Shown here in pieces: positions 63,901 to 64,000 of a DNA stretch of 64,000 nucleotides; within the stretch, counting starts at the first letter, position 1; the number at the start of each line of letters is the position of its first letter. Position numbers and translations under genes: made by a program. Below the pieces are notes generated by a model, which made no database searches, was not told the origin of the DNA, and worked only from the letters and a program-made list of their open reading frames with translations. Source of the DNA: a bacterium (GTDB lineage: Bacteria > Armatimonadota > UBA5829); NCBI GenBank assembly GCA_021371935.1, contig JAJFVF010000019.1, positions 151,268 to 215,267 on the forward strand. Reading direction: 5' to 3'.

Positions 63901-64000
63901 CGAGCACGTTTTATACTTATGACCCGCTGGGAAGTGCAGTCCAGACCCTGGACTCAAGTGGGACAGCGACCTCCACCCAACTATATGACGCTTATGGAAA
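60948..64000 (+). CDS. Giant secreted beta-helix and YD-repeat protein, partial at 3' end
   Basis: An open frame of 1017 codons that runs off the window. A signal peptide (LLILITTCLILLASPCFA) starts it. Residues about 30-400 fit a right-handed parallel beta-helix with repeated N-x-I-x-G-N-type turns (AGGGIYIDSTSVTLTGNIIE and YNNIIANNSNYGVYTSG). About 410-510 resembles an Ig/FN3-like domain. From about 575 onward many YD repeats occur (YTYDAAYRV, YTYDLNGN, FVYDDAGNPTTFKGSS), as in Rhs and teneurin-type proteins. A C-terminal toxin or core is beyond the edge. Confidence 0.85.
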   Translation, partial: MKRLLILITTCLILLASPCFATTCYVTADGAGSGDWSSPYSSIQAAIDAATSGDEVWVRGYSDGVTVYPENLTLKSGVSIRGGYTGNGSERSESYVTTVFPSRGTVISASNIPASPTTLVEYLTIKTASSNKAYAGGINCESASPTFQHCHICYCLGSGVGGICADIYSSPTIEDCEIDHNSTIDALCVVALYSGICRRNEIHDNSDYASMMGAIYVGPYGSGVTISDNHIYSNSAISAGGGIYIDSTSVTLTGNIIENNSAYYGNGLYWNKGANSGSMYNNVIKGNSAGASAIYINTTACTGFVNNTIVGNTGDGNFKPVEITGGTLDLYNNIIANNSNYGVYTSGQIDYSYYNCLYNNGTNFNVTPSYSAGVVTSSPTFDTDGYHITSDSNCLNAGYSSAPGLPTTDLDGDTRILYSAVDIGADEYVDELPPSPGTASSPTFSNGATAIQVDYTGASDDASGLKEVVLWYREGVHGAWTDSGFTQTGASGSFSFSPTKQTTYYFDLVAEDNAGNMSSAAAGDGDCQTICQTDLSSNASGHAFIHNEYLYPGGPKVRVSAYDDQGSEYRQTTITYGSEGEVVSQSGSAESAGYTYDAAYRVKTISDGNNQTTSYTYDLNGNITLVELPGGDTIQYTEYDPIGNVLERIDPNSVTTNYVYDDPESLLTDIEYPDSSSLNVHYDYDSVYGRLTSAQDGTGTTTFDYDDLDLVTSATTTYTNLPARTIEYDFWPDGSLDTMTTPAGDFTYTYDAAGRPTGLTNPFSESFSWDYYSNDWLQTQTSPVSESSYEYNPRGFLTSLTNSKTDQTLLSEFTGTSGMVYDAVGNLQSVSVNIPGSTVLSGTTDYTYDIKNQLTQELSTRNSGYTYNFVYDDAGNPTTFKGSSRTFNSRNQNTAFTYDANGNPTSYNSNTLVYDPENRLTQYGSAMNAGYTADGLRAWKQSGTTVTYSLYAGGVPVCEMDDTGSVMAINTFGPTGLLARRDGSTSTFYTYDPLGSAVQTLDSSGTATSTQLYDAYG

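Overview
The window looks like chromosomal DNA from a motile, rod-shaped, diderm (outer-membrane) bacterium of roughly balanced base composition. The flagellar gene order (flgB-flgC-fliE-fliF-fliG-fliH-fliI-fliJ-SLT-fliK-flgD-flgE-flbD-motA-motB-fliL-fliN-fliO-fliP-fliQ-fliR-flhB-flhA-flhF-flhG-whiG/fliA) is the order of Firmicutes and related Terrabacteria. A TolC-type outer-membrane channel and sigma-54-like promoters point to a diderm. An Armatimonadota-like or other diderm Terrabacteria lineage fits, but this is inference; no 16S gene is present.

Layout. 1-6.1 kb: end of a flavin reductase gene, a monothiol DsbA-like protein, an SDR oxidoreductase, an MCP-cheW chemotaxis pair, and an ECF sigma factor translationally coupled to an unknown protein. 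6.2-8.6 kb: mreBCD. 8.7-31.6 kb: a nearly uninterrupted flagellar cluster ending in a sigma-28-type factor. It has a sigma-54-like promoter before flgB and a second, weaker one after a terminator between fliP and fliQ. fliM is absent from its usual place, and the FliN protein carries a FliM-like CheY-binding N-terminus. 31.6-40.6 kb: secreted and envelope proteins (large TPR protein, M64-like peptidase, LPP20-like pair, cyclophilin) and a degenerate MoeA paralogue with a tiny acidic gene beside it. 40.6-46.5 kb: an ABC-2 transporter operon, a DUF4380-like protein, and larE-larB-larC for the nickel-pincer cofactor. 46.8-49.7 kb: an isoprenylcysteine methyltransferase-like protein, RNase P RNA, tRNA-Pro(GGG) and a GH63/trehalase-like hydrolase. 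49.8-55.6 kb: a tolC-macA-ABC ATPase-macB efflux operon plus a proline-rich membrane-anchored protein. 55.8-59.3 kb: a Ser-rich protein behind a sigma-28-type promoter, an OmpR-type two-component pair and a J-like protein lacking HPD. 60.2 kb to the end: a secreted protein coupled to a very large beta-helix plus YD-repeat surface protein that runs off the window.

How it works together. mreBCD supplies cell shape. The flagellar cluster supplies basal body, export gate, stator, placement GTPases and a late sigma factor. The MCP and CheW feed chemotaxis, and the likely CheY contact is on the chimeric FliN. The late sigma factor probably acts on promoters such as the one at 55.77 kb.

A genome-level feature stands out. 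Many intergenic gaps, and one site inside flhF, contain degenerate tandem repeats with an exact 7-base period but a different unit at each locus. Hairpin (REP-like) elements are also present.
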